14,243 nucleotides of DNA. Origin: an uncultured Bacillota bacterium (lineage in GTDB: Bacteria > Bacillota > Clostridia > Peptostreptococcales > Anaerovoracaceae). Below, one piece after another: positions 1-7,680 of the stretch. The notes below the pieces were generated by a model that was given only the letters and a program-made list of their open reading frames with translations, had not been told where the DNA came from and searched no databases. The position numbers and the translations under genes were made by a program. Where the stretch lies: contig CAUHLX010000031.1 in NCBI GenBank assembly GCA_959606705.1, forward strand, positions 1-14,243, read 5' to 3'. Position 1 is the stretch's first letter, and each line of letters starts with the position of its first letter.

Positions 1-10
1 ATTCTAAGGT

Positions 11-1024
11 ATGAAGACGATGAACCATTTTGATCTCACGAAAATGACTTCAGACTCAGTTCCACCGGAGCAGTTGAAATCAGCGTTGGAACGTCTATTA
101 GCGCTGGACGATTTTTCTGAAGTGTTTGCTGCGGCGGACCGAATCCGAAGGGAACGAAAGGGAGACACGGTTCAAATCCGGGCCATCCTGGAATTTTCCA
201 ATCACTGCCGCCGAAGCTGCCGGTACTGCGGGCTGCGCCGGGAAAATCGCAGGCTCTCCCGCTACCGCATGTCCCTGCCGGAGATCGTGGCCGCGGCCCG
301 GGAGGCGGCGGACGCCGGCTACCACACCTTGGTTCTTCAATCCGGAGAGGACCCCTGGTACGACGCGGAGACCCTCCGCACCATCGTTCGTGAGGTGAAG
401 CGGACAGGAATGGCGGTCACCCTTTCCTGCGGAGAACGGACCGACGAGGAATACGCGCAGCTTCGCCAAGCCGGAGCGGACCGCTACCTGATCAAGCACG
501 AAACCGCCGATCCGGAGCTTTATCGCGACCTTCATCCCCGTGGTACTTTGGAGGAACGGACCCACTGCTTAAATCGTATCAAGCAATTAGGCTATGAGAC
601 AGGCAGCGGCTTTATGGTGGGCCTCCCCGCCCAGACCCTTGCCACCCTGGCTCAGGATTTGTGTCTGTTGAAGGCGCTGGGCTGTCACATGGCGGGGATC
701 GGACCCTTTATCCCTCACCCGGACACCCCTCTGGCGGAACAGCCCCCGGGGAATACGGAGCTGGTGAAACGCTGCGTGGCTCTGGCCCGAATTTTACTGC
801 CGGACTGCAACCTGCCCGCCACCACCGCTTTAGGCGTCCTTTCCGCCGGAGAAAAAGGAAACGTGTTTTCCTGCGGCGCCAACGTGGTGATGCGGAAGGT
901 CACTCCCGACCCCTACAAGAGCCTGTATGAGATTTACCCGGCCAAGCTCGCTCCCACCAGTGTGCGGGAGGATCGGCTGGCCTTGGAAGAGGAGCTTCGA
1001 AGCCTGGATCGGATTCCGGTTTGA
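11..1024 (+). CDS. hydE: [FeFe]-hydrogenase maturase HydE (radical SAM)
   Basis: HydE is a cytoplasmic radical S-adenosylmethionine enzyme of [FeFe]-hydrogenase H-cluster assembly; in the established scheme it acts on the Fe(CO)2(CN)cysteine product of HydG on the way to the diiron subcluster. The 337-residue protein has the radical SAM motif CX3CX2C at Cys66, Cys70 and Cys73 (HCRRSCRYCG). It also has the HydE-typical LQSGEDPWY, GSGFMVGLPAQT and PATTALG segments. It is slightly shorter than well-studied HydEs (about 350) and its C-terminus lacks the auxiliary-cluster cysteines seen in Thermotoga HydE; only the Cys of FSCGANVVM remains there. The start is uncertain: only ten bases precede it, with a weak AAGG, and an ATG at 20 is possible. 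It is followed by hydG and hydF. Identification is confident. Confidence 0.95.
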   Translation: MKTMNHFDLTKMTSDSVPPEQLKSALERLLALDDFSEVFAAADRIRRERKGDTVQIRAILEFSNHCRRSCRYCGLRRENRRLSRYRMSLPEIVAAAREAADAGYHTLVLQSGEDPWYDAETLRTIVREVKRTGMAVTLSCGERTDEEYAQLRQAGADRYLIKHETADPELYRDLHPRGTLEERTHCLNRIKQLGYETGSGFMVGLPAQTLATLAQDLCLLKALGCHMAGIGPFIPHPDTPLAEQPPGNTELVKRCVALARILLPDCNLPATTALGVLSAGEKGNVFSCGANVVMRKVTPDPYKSLYEIYPAKLAPTSVREDRLALEEELRSLDRIPV

Positions 1025-1074
1025 ACCCTAATCTATCACCCATTGTTATTGACGAAAGAAATGAGGAAATTACC

Positions 1075-2493
1075 ATGTATGATGTCCAATCGAAAAACGC
1101 GGTCGACTTTATCGACGATACCGAGATACTGGAAACCCTGGAATACGCGGAGAAGAATAAAAACAATCGGGAGCTGATCACCGGACTGCTCAACCGAGCC
1201 GCCGACTGCAAGGGCCTGACCCATCGGGAAGCCGCCGTTCTTCTGGAATGCGGCCAGGAGGATCTGAACGAAGAAATGTTCAAGCTGGCAAAGAAGATCA
1301 AGCAGCGGTTTTACGGCAACCGCATCGTCATGTTCGCCCCGCTGTACCTGTCCAACTACTGTGTCAACGGCTGCGTCTACTGCCCCTATCACAGCGTCAA
1401 CAAGCACATCGCCCGCAAGAAGCTGACCCAGGAGGAAATTCGTCAGGAGGTAATCGCTCTACAGGATATGGGCCACAAGCGTCTGGCTCTGGAAACGGGA
1501 GAGGACCCCATCAACAATCCTCTGGAGTATGTTCTGGAAAGCATTGAAACCATTTACGGCATCAAGCACAAAAACGGTGCGATCCGCCGGGTCAATGTCA
1601 ACATCGCGGCGACCACCGTAGAAAATTACACGAAGCTGAAAGAGGCGGGAATCGGTACATACATTCTATTTCAGGAAACCTATCACAAGAAGAACTACGA
1701 AGAGCTGCATCCCTTCGGCCCCAAGTCCGACTACTGTTACCACACCGAGGCTATGGACCGGGCCATGGAAGGCGGCATCGACGACGTAGGCTGCGGCGTT
1801 CTGTTCGGCTTGAACATGTACCGCTATGATTTCGTGGGCCTGCTCATGCACGCGGAGCATCTGGAAGCCGCCATGGGCGTGGGGCCGCACACCATCAGCG
1901 TCCCTCGGATTCGTCCGGCGGACGATATCGACCCGGGTACCTTCAGCAACGCGATTTCCGACGATATTTTCGCTAAAATCGTAGCGGTCCTGCGCATCGC
2001 CGTCCCCTATACCGGCATGATCATTTCCACCAGAGAATCTCAGAAAACCAGGGAGCGGGTTCTGGAGCTGGGCGTTTCTCAGATCAGCGGCGGGTCCCGT
2101 ACCAGCGTCGGCGGCTACGTGGAGGAGGAAGCTCCGGAGGACAACTCCGCTCAGTTTGACGTGGAGGACCGCCGCACTCTGGATGAAGTGGTGAGCTGGC
2201 TCCTGGACCTGGGCTTCATCCCCAGCTTCTGCACCGCCTGCTACCGGGCCGGCCGCACCGGAGACCGTTTCATGAGTTTGGTGAAATCCGGCCAGATCGC
2301 CAACTGCTGTGATCCCAACGCCATCATGACACTCAAAGAATACCTGGAGGATTACGCCTCCCCCGCCACCAAAGTCAAAGGCGAAAGGATCATCGCCGAG
2401 ACCGCCGCGAAAATCCCCAATGACAAGGTGCGCGGACTGGTCATGGAGCGGATCCCCAAGATCACCGCGGGGGAACGGGACTTCCGTTTTTAA
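1075..2493 (+). CDS. hydG: [FeFe]-hydrogenase maturase HydG (tyrosine lyase)
   Basis: HydG is a radical SAM tyrosine lyase that cleaves tyrosine to p-cresol and dehydroglycine, giving the CO and CN- ligands of the H-cluster as an Fe(CO)2(CN)cysteine synthon. The radical SAM cluster motif is at Cys96, Cys100 and Cys103 (NYCVNGCVYC). The C-terminal auxiliary-cluster motif CX2CX22C is at Cys386, Cys389 and Cys412, in FCTACY...NCCDPNA. At 472 residues it has the usual family length. I chose ATG 1075 because GAGG at 1063-1066 lies eight bases upstream and MYDV matches the usual HydG beginning. An in-frame TTG at 1021 that overlaps the hydE stop would add 18 residues but has no good ribosome binding site. 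The gap from hydE is 50 bases, consistent with one operon. Confidence 0.96.
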   Translation: MYDVQSKNAVDFIDDTEILETLEYAEKNKNNRELITGLLNRAADCKGLTHREAAVLLECGQEDLNEEMFKLAKKIKQRFYGNRIVMFAPLYLSNYCVNGCVYCPYHSVNKHIARKKLTQEEIRQEVIALQDMGHKRLALETGEDPINNPLEYVLESIETIYGIKHKNGAIRRVNVNIAATTVENYTKLKEAGIGTYILFQETYHKKNYEELHPFGPKSDYCYHTEAMDRAMEGGIDDVGCGVLFGLNMYRYDFVGLLMHAEHLEAAMGVGPHTISVPRIRPADDIDPGTFSNAISDDIFAKIVAVLRIAVPYTGMIISTRESQKTRERVLELGVSQISGGSRTSVGGYVEEEAPEDNSAQFDVEDRRTLDEVVSWLLDLGFIPSFCTACYRAGRTGDRFMSLVKSGQIANCCDPNAIMTLKEYLEDYASPATKVKGERIIAETAAKIPNDKVRGLVMERIPKITAGERDFRF

Positions 2494-2516
2494 CCCCACT
2501 GTGAAAAAACGGCGGA

Positions 2517-2551
2517 CGGGCGGAAGAGGTTCCGGCCGCCCGCACCTTCTT
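2517..2551 (+). other. GC-rich hairpin between hydG and hydF
   Basis: A perfect 7-bp inverted repeat, CGGGCGG (2517-2523) and CCGCCCG (2536-2542), sits in the 86-base gap before hydF and is followed by a pyrimidine stretch ending TTCTTTT. An alternative inner stem CGGAA/TTCCG (2521-2525 with 2530-2534) competes with it. The T-run is interrupted and offset from the stem, so this may be a weak attenuator or an RNA-processing or stability element inside the operon rather than a full terminator. Confidence 0.4.
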
Positions 2552-2579
2552 TTAATAAAATGGAAAGGATGAAACTCCC

Positions 2580-3830
2580 ATGAATTCGAGCCTGAATGAG
2601 ACTCCCAGAGCAAATCGCATCCACATCGGCTTTTTCGGCCGGACCAACAGCGGAAAGTCCACTCTGATCAACCGCCTGACCGGACATCGGACGGCGATCG
2701 TTTCCCCGGTAGCGGGAACCACGACAGATCCGGTCTACAAGTCCATGGAGCTTCACGGGCTGGGGGCCTGTGTGCTCATCGACACCGCGGGCTTTGACGA
2801 TCAGGACGCTAGAGAAGAGCTGGGCGCTCTGAGAATTCAAAAAACCAGGGAAGCTCTTGAGAAAACCGATCTCGCCCTTCTGGTTCTCACCGCCGACGGC
2901 CTGGCGGATCACTTTTCGGCAGAACGGGAATGGTTTATCTTGCTGCGTCAAAGAAAAACGCCGGTCCTGCTTCTGCTCAATCAAGCGGATCTCCTGGACC
3001 CCCGGGAACAGGCACGGGTCAAAACCGCCATCGCCCAGGCACTTTTCCGCCCGACGGCAGACCCATCGTTCCATGGCGATATCCTTTCCGTCAGCGGAGA
3101 GACCGGGCTGGGAATGGAAGAGCTGCTCCCGCGGCTGCTCCGCCTCCTTCCGGAAGATTTTCAGGCGGACAGCATCACCGGCCATCTGGTAAATCCGGGA
3201 GATCTGGTGCTCCTGGTCATGCCCCAGGACATCCAGGCGCCCAAGGGCCGACTCATCCTGCCGCAGGTCCAGACCATCCGCGACCTTCTGGACCGGTCCT
3301 GCACTACGGTGTGTTCCACCGCGGACCGAATGGAGGAGGCCCTGACCGCTCTTCACCGCTCCCCTGATCTGATCATCTGTGATTCTCAAGTGTTCCCCCT
3401 AGTCTATGAAAAGAAGCCGGCGGAAAGCAGTCTCACGTCCTTTTCCATTCTCTTCGCGGCTTACAAAGGGGATTCGAACGTGTTCCGAGCTGGCGCGGAA
3501 GCCATTGACCGCCTGACGGAAGCCTCCCGGGTGCTGATCGCCGAAGCCTGCACCCACGCGCCTCTGTCCGAGGACATCGGCAGGAAAAAAATCCCCGGGC
3601 TTCTCCGCGAAAAAATCGGTGCCGGACTGTCCGTAGACGTGGTGTCCGGCACCGATTTCCCCGAGGATCTCAGCCCCTACGATCTCATTATTCATTGCGG
3701 TGCCTGCATGTTCAACCGCAAATATGTGCTCTCCCGCATCGCTCGAGCGGAAAGCCGGCAGGTCCCCATCACCAATTACGGCATGGCCCTGGCGAAGCTG
3801 ACAGGCATCCTGGACAAGATCCGCTTTTAA
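2580..3830 (+). CDS. hydF: [FeFe]-hydrogenase maturation GTPase HydF
   Basis: HydF is the GTPase scaffold on which the diiron subcluster is held before transfer to apo-HydA. The 416-residue protein begins with an Era/TrmE-like G domain: P-loop GRTNSGKS at 20-27, the GTTTDPV switch region near 46-52, DTAG at 68-71 and an SVSGETG G5-like loop near 170-176. The G4 position reads NQAD (134-137) instead of NKxD. The C-terminal cluster-binding signature is intact: Cys324-x-His326, 45 residues, then His372-Cys373-x-x-Cys376, matching CxHx(~45)HCxxC. ATG 2580 follows AAAGGAT at 2564-2570. It is the last gene of hydE-hydG-hydF and faces the convergent lipoprotein gene 25 bases away. I see no clear terminator between them. 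Confidence 0.96.
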   Translation: MNSSLNETPRANRIHIGFFGRTNSGKSTLINRLTGHRTAIVSPVAGTTTDPVYKSMELHGLGACVLIDTAGFDDQDAREELGALRIQKTREALEKTDLALLVLTADGLADHFSAEREWFILLRQRKTPVLLLLNQADLLDPREQARVKTAIAQALFRPTADPSFHGDILSVSGETGLGMEELLPRLLRLLPEDFQADSITGHLVNPGDLVLLVMPQDIQAPKGRLILPQVQTIRDLLDRSCTTVCSTADRMEEALTALHRSPDLIICDSQVFPLVYEKKPAESSLTSFSILFAAYKGDSNVFRAGAEAIDRLTEASRVLIAEACTHAPLSEDIGRKKIPGLLREKIGAGLSVDVVSGTDFPEDLSPYDLIIHCGACMFNRKYVLSRIARAESRQVPITNYGMALAKLTGILDKIRF

Positions 3831-3855
3831 GGAAGCCTGCGTTTTAACCGTCCGC

Positions 3856-5592
3856 TTATTTCCCTCTGCTCACAAAGACCAGGGGATAGCCATCCTCACT
3901 CTTTTGATAGTCAATCTCGTAGCCCAGCCGGTCAAAATCTCTGATCTTGACATAGGTCACGCCATCGCGGACGATTCCCTTCATCAGCGTACGGACCCCG
4001 TCCCGCTGGACGTACGCGCTGTGCTCTTCTTTGTCATAACCCACGGTTTCGCCGAACTGCGTCGCCACCTCCCGCAGGGGAACATAAAGGCTCCCGTCGA
4101 TCACGTAGCCGTGGTAAAAGTCGATATTGCTTTGCAGAAATCCTCCATCCGTTTCCCGAACGTAGTTGACGAAGATCTCCGCTTCATTTTGTTCATACCA
4201 GGGATATTCCATCCAGTCTTCTTCATACCATGATATTTCCGCGCGTACGGCAGGATTCAAGCTCCTGATTATCGCTTGGAGCTTCGCCGAGAACTCCATA
4301 TCTTCCAACGGCGTTTTTGATCCCGGCAGAATCAACTCGGAGGTCTCCGGACGAAGCTGAACCTTTTCCTCAATGGAGATGAGATCCGTTCCCTTCCACT
4401 TGAGCGCCAGAGCGAAGCTCTCATCGAAGCCGCCCTCTCGTTCTGTGATTCGCATGACAACTTGAGAATCTTCAAAGTTCATTATCCCCGTATTGACGAA
4501 TCCTTGCATCAGCCGCGCCGTGCTTCGCAGCTCCTCGATCGCCGACGGATCGTCCACATCCATCAGCTCTTCGTATTCCCATAAATATTCTTCCACAAAT
4601 ACGGCGTAATCCGCCTCTCCCCAGAAGCCGTGCTTTCGCATCAGCTGATCAAAGGACCCGAAGAGTGCCGCCAGGTCCTCCGTAAATCGGCTTTGCTCCC
4701 TCAGTCCGCTATCCAGACCCGCGAACAGCGCGTCCGCGCACTGACGCAGAGTCGCGGAAAATTCCTGTCCGCCGCCGACGGTTCGAACCAGGCCCGAGGA
4801 ATAATTGCGGAAGGTGTTTTCTATGAAACCGACGATCAGTGCCGACAAGTCCTTCATCGCTTCCGGCGATGCCGTCAACTGTTTCAAGCCTTCGTTCATG
4901 TGATTTACTTTTGAATCGTATTCGTCGGAGGCGTCATCCTCCCGGTCGGAGTCGCCCCCGGAATCCTCGTCTCCCTCCCCGTCGTCTTCATAACTCGCGG
5001 GCGTCAGGTCGGTTCGTACGAAGTCCACGCCATTCAGTGTGTCTTTCAACTGCTTTTCAAATTCCTCGGAGAAAAGCAGAGCTTCGCAGCCGTCTTCGCG
5101 GACCGCTTCCGCGATCATCGCGTAACCGTTGAGCAGCAAATCGGAGGAACACAGAACTTCTTCCTCGCCCTTCATCACTAGCTGTCCCAGAGGCTTTACG
5201 GCCGTTCCGTCCACAGCTCCGAAAAACTCCACGGTGGCCATCAGGACCCCGTCCACCTGTCTCCGGTGGACCTCATAGTCCATTCGATAGGTGTGTGAAG
5301 ACAGGGACTCTATTAAAGACGGCCCCTTTTGAGATAAGTCCCAGATTTCCCTGCCGTATCGATCATACTTCGTCTGATCCAAAAGTCCCTTGGCCTTCAA
5401 CTGGTCCAATCCCTTTTGAATTCCGGCTTTGTCGGGGGTAACGGTCAGCGTCCCGGTCATTCGCGCGTCGTTGATCATCGTGTACCGTATTGCTCCGGAC
5501 AGCATCTTAAGCTCCGCCGAAGAACAGCCGGCCAGAAGCACCACCACCATCAGCACCGCCGCGATGGAAAACCATTTTTTCTTTCTTTTCAT
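3856..5592 (-). CDS. Lipoprotein with C-terminal copper amine oxidase-like (stalk) domain
   Basis: This is a predicted membrane-anchored surface lipoprotein of 578 residues with unknown function. The N-terminus is a lipoprotein signal: basic KRKKK, a hydrophobic run (8-20) and the lipobox LLAGC with lipidated Cys23. The middle (about 30-480) is unrecognised, with a very acidic Asp/Glu/Ser linker around 201-226. The last ~85 residues have the GYVIDGSLYVPLREVA and GVTYVKIRDFDRLGYEI pattern of copper-amine-oxidase N-terminal-like repeats, which are common in Bacillota surface proteins and are not catalytic. ATG 5592, or the adjacent ATG 5595, is preferred because GGAGG lies at 5605-5601. The further in-frame ATG at 5628 falls at the predicted transcription start, so it would leave no ribosome binding site. 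It is monocistronic and convergent with hydF. Confidence 0.82.
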   Translation of the reverse strand: MKRKKKWFSIAAVLMVVVLLAGCSSAELKMLSGAIRYTMINDARMTGTLTVTPDKAGIQKGLDQLKAKGLLDQTKYDRYGREIWDLSQKGPSLIESLSSHTYRMDYEVHRRQVDGVLMATVEFFGAVDGTAVKPLGQLVMKGEEEVLCSSDLLLNGYAMIAEAVREDGCEALLFSEEFEKQLKDTLNGVDFVRTDLTPASYEDDGEGDEDSGGDSDREDDASDEYDSKVNHMNEGLKQLTASPEAMKDLSALIVGFIENTFRNYSSGLVRTVGGGQEFSATLRQCADALFAGLDSGLREQSRFTEDLAALFGSFDQLMRKHGFWGEADYAVFVEEYLWEYEELMDVDDPSAIEELRSTARLMQGFVNTGIMNFEDSQVVMRITEREGGFDESFALALKWKGTDLISIEEKVQLRPETSELILPGSKTPLEDMEFSAKLQAIIRSLNPAVRAEISWYEEDWMEYPWYEQNEAEIFVNYVRETDGGFLQSNIDFYHGYVIDGSLYVPLREVATQFGETVGYDKEEHSAYVQRDGVRTLMKGIVRDGVTYVKIRDFDRLGYEIDYQKSEDGYPLVFVSRGK

Positions 5593-5634
5593 CATTTCGC
5601 CCTCCGTCATGTCCCATTTTCGTACCATACCACC

Positions 5635-5663
5635 ATTATAGTGGAATCGTGCGTGGAGGTCAA
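5635..5663 (-). promoter_or_regulatory. Sigma-A promoter of the lipoprotein gene
   Basis: Read on the minus strand, TTGACC (5663-5658), a 17-base spacer and a perfect TATAAT (5640-5635) form a near-consensus housekeeping promoter. The upstream side (5664-5699) is very A/T-rich and could act as an UP element. The expected transcription start is near 5628, about 35 bases before the chosen start codon. This rules against the upstream ATG at 5628. Confidence 0.8.
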
Positions 5664-5690
5664 CAAATTGAGTATAATATTCTAAATATT

Positions 5691-5723
5691 AAAAAATAAC
5701 GCCGGCTTATTCAAAAGCCAGCG
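5691..5723 (-). terminator. Intrinsic terminator after the citrate synthase-membrane protein pair
   Basis: On the minus strand CGCTGGCTT (5723-5715) pairs with AAGCCGGCG (5708-5700) over nine positions with one G-T pair, closing a TTGAAT loop, and is followed by TTATTTTTT (5699-5691). The stem includes the last codons and the TAA of the small membrane protein gene, so termination begins inside the reading frame's end. Confidence 0.82.
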
Positions 5724-6084
5724 CTAAAAAGAACCCCACCAATGCCCAGGCCAATCTGGTACAGTCGGCCAGCACATTGACGGCAAACGACGGGATATGC
5801 AGGAAGGGCGCCAGATAATACAGGATCGGCGTCATGGCGATGATTAAAAATACCGCGATCGGAAATAGGTAGATCCAACGGTTTTTGCGGTTGAACTTGG
5901 GACTTACCATGGTTCCCAGAGTCACCCCCGCCAATATGTAGGATAAACAAACCACCACGGACGGCAGATAACTCAGGCCGGTGGTGATGGCCGTCGATCT
6001 CAGTATACTTGCAAGCCAGGAGCCCACCACCAGAATCACCGCAATCAGCAGCGTTCGGATGATCAGCTTCATCGAATTTGACAT
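5707..6084 (-). CDS. Small four-helix membrane protein, function unknown
   Basis: A 125-residue hydrophobic protein with four likely transmembrane helices at about 7-27, 36-58, 70-92 and 100-124. A basic loop (KFNRKNR, 63-69) between helices 2 and 3 probably faces the cytoplasm. I recognise no family and no catalytic motif. The ATG directly abuts the TAA of citrate synthase, and its ribosome binding site GGAGGA (6097-6092, seven-base spacing) is part of the last citrate synthase codons. Translation is therefore probably coupled and the two genes share a transcript ended by the terminator at 5691-5723. Co-expression with citrate synthase hints at a metabolite or ion transport accessory role, but this is inference from position only. 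Confidence 0.78.
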   Translation of the reverse strand: MSNSMKLIIRTLLIAVILVVGSWLASILRSTAITTGLSYLPSVVVCLSYILAGVTLGTMVSPKFNRKNRWIYLFPIAVFLIIAMTPILYYLAPFLHIPSFAVNVLADCTRLAWALVGFFLALAFE

Positions 6085-7464
6085 TTAACGGTCCTCCATG
6101 GGGATATAGTCGGTATGAGGGCAGACGTTTTTATACGCCGGGCGGATGATCTTGCCCACGTTGATCAGCTCCTCGATGCGATGCGCGCTCCAGCCGGAGA
6201 TTCTGGCGATGGCAAAGATGGGCGTGTATAACTCCAGGGGCAGATCCAGCATGCTGTAAACAAAACCGCTGTAGAAGTCGATGTTGGCGCTGACGCCCTT
6301 GTAAATTTTCCGCTCATCGGCGATGACCTTCGCCGCCAGCCGTTCCACCATGGCATACAGCTGGAATTCCTTTTCCCGACCCTTCTCCTCGGACAGACTC
6401 TTGACGAACTTCTTGAAAATATTGGCCCGAGGATCGGACAAGGAATAAATCGCGTGTCCCATGCCATAGATCAAACCGGCCTTGTCAAAAGCTTCCTTGT
6501 GCAGCAAGGCTCTCAGATACGCCTCGACCTCTTCTTCGTCCGTCCAGTCGTGGAGCTTTTCTTTCATATCCGCAAACATCTGCACCACCTTGATATTCGC
6601 ACCGCCATGCTTGGGGCCTTTCAGCGATCCCAGCGCCGCCGCCACCACGGAATAAGTGTCCGTACCGGAGGAGGAGATGACGTGAGTGGTGAAGGTGGAG
6701 TTGTTGCCGCCGCCATGCTCCGCGTGAAGCACCAAGGCAATATCCAGAATCTTGGCTTCCAGTTCCGTATACTTGGAATCCGGACGCAGAAGATACAGAA
6801 TCAGCTCCGCCGTAGACAGCCCCGGCTTGGGCGTGTGAATAAACAGGCTGTCCCCCGCGAAATAGTGCCGATACGCCTGATAGCCATAAACCGCCAGCAA
6901 TGGGAACAGAGAAATCAAAAGAAGACTCTGTCGAAGAACATTGGGAATCGTGATGTCGTTGGCCTTGGTGTCATAAGCGTACAGGGTGAGCACACTTCTG
7001 GCCAGCGTGTTCATCATGTCGGAGCTGGGTGCTTTCATTATAATATCCCGAACGAAGCTGGTGGGCAGCGTGCGGTATTTTTCCAGCATTCCTCGAAACT
7101 CTTCCAACTGTGAGGCGGTGGGCAGCTGCCCGAAGATGAGCAGATAGGTCACTTCTTCAAACCCAAACCGCCGGTCCTTGAGAAAGCCTCCCACGATATC
7201 GTTGATGCTCACTCCCCGATAGTAAAGCTCTCCGTCTCGGGGGATCTTTTCCCCCTTGTCGTAATCGAAAGCGATGATATCGGAAATTTCCGTCAAACCG
7301 GTGAGTACCCCGTTACCGTTCAAATCGCGAAGTCCACGGTTCACCTGATATTTTTGAAACAAATCCAAATCGATTGAGCTGTTTTCCACACTGAGCTGTG
7401 CGAGCCGCTTTATTTCCGGTGTGACTTCGGAATACTTGTCGTCCAATGTATCGAACTCAAACAT
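6085..7464 (-). CDS. gltA: Citrate synthase
   Basis: It condenses oxaloacetate and acetyl-CoA to citrate in the cytoplasm; in a fermentative anaerobe this probably feeds glutamate synthesis through a partial TCA branch. The 459-residue protein carries the active-site set in the usual order: substrate-binding His250 (LHAEHGGGN), catalytic His286 (GPKHGGAN), His337 (YGMGHAIYSLSDPR) and Asp396 (SANIDFYSGF). It is longer than E. coli citrate synthase (about 427) because of an N-terminal extension and insertions around 140-230, as I recall for clostridial type enzymes. 2-methylcitrate synthase activity cannot be excluded from sequence alone. ATG 7464 follows AGGGGGA with six-base spacing. The gene is divergent from the EtfB-like gene and translationally coupled to the membrane protein downstream. 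Confidence 0.93.
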   Translation of the reverse strand: MFEFDTLDDKYSEVTPEIKRLAQLSVENSSIDLDLFQKYQVNRGLRDLNGNGVLTGLTEISDIIAFDYDKGEKIPRDGELYYRGVSINDIVGGFLKDRRFGFEEVTYLLIFGQLPTASQLEEFRGMLEKYRTLPTSFVRDIIMKAPSSDMMNTLARSVLTLYAYDTKANDITIPNVLRQSLLLISLFPLLAVYGYQAYRHYFAGDSLFIHTPKPGLSTAELILYLLRPDSKYTELEAKILDIALVLHAEHGGGNNSTFTTHVISSSGTDTYSVVAAALGSLKGPKHGGANIKVVQMFADMKEKLHDWTDEEEVEAYLRALLHKEAFDKAGLIYGMGHAIYSLSDPRANIFKKFVKSLSEEKGREKEFQLYAMVERLAAKVIADERKIYKGVSANIDFYSGFVYSMLDLPLELYTPIFAIARISGWSAHRIEELINVGKIIRPAYKNVCPHTDYIPMEDR

Positions 7465-7561
7465 ATGCGTTCCCCCTTTTCTAAAAAGATGTGAAGTCAG
7501 TGTTTCGTCCCATGGCTTCCCCTACGTGTTTCCCCCTGTTAGAAATCCCGTATGATCTTAT

Positions 7562-7590
7562 AGTATATCTTGAAATCGCCCATGAAACAA
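7562..7590 (-). promoter_or_regulatory. Probable sigma-A promoter of citrate synthase
   Basis: On the minus strand TTGTTT (7590-7585), a 17-base spacer and TATACT (7567-7562) make a plausible promoter with transcription starting near 7555. That gives a leader of about 90 bases before the citrate synthase ATG. It lies back to back with the sigma-54 promoter of the divergent gene: its -35 box is 19 bases from the start of the -24 element. The -35 matches consensus in only three positions, so confidence is moderate. Confidence 0.55.
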
Positions 7591-7609
7591 GCGAAAAGAT
7601 GTAATCTTT

Positions 7610-7627
7610 CTGGCACGAAATTTGCTT
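7610..7627 (+). promoter_or_regulatory. Sigma-54 (-24/-12) promoter of the EtfB-like gene
   Basis: CTGGCACGAAATTTGCTT matches the sigma-54 consensus YTGGCACGNNNNTTGCW exactly, with GG at 7612-7613 and GC at 7624-7625. Transcription should start near 7637, giving a leader of about 44 bases that holds a small hairpin (GGCGT 7644-7648 with ACGCC 7657-7661) just before the ribosome binding site. Initiation from such a promoter requires an AAA+ activator; one is encoded at 10882-12684. Confidence 0.88.
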
Positions 7628-7680
7628 CTTACTTTAAAGCTAAGGCGTTTCCTACGACGCCGCCGAAAGGAGAACATGAG

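Noticed and set aside
1021..1074. TTG start of hydG overlapping the hydE stop
   Set aside because: No suitable ribosome binding site; the ATG at 1075 has GAGG eight bases upstream and matches the usual HydG N-terminus.
1666..2613. 315-codon open frame on the minus strand
   Set aside because: Antisense to hydG, caused by GC-rich codon bias; composition is not protein-like.
2490..3389. 299-codon open frame on the minus strand
   Set aside because: Antisense to hydF and without recognisable motifs.
4904..4993. Possible low-complexity repeat in the lipoprotein gene
   Set aside because: It encodes the acidic Asp/Glu/Ser linker but shows no regular repeat unit.
7481..7513. Ten-codon frame in the citrate synthase leader, minus strand, as a leader peptide
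   Set aside because: A short frame of this size is expected by chance, it has no run of one regulatory codon and no attenuator hairpin follows.
7570..7680. Upstream TTG start for the EtfB-like gene
   Set aside because: It would lie upstream of the sigma-54 promoter and lacks a ribosome binding site; ATG 7681 has AAAGGAG at good spacing and begins with the EtfB-like MKAVV.
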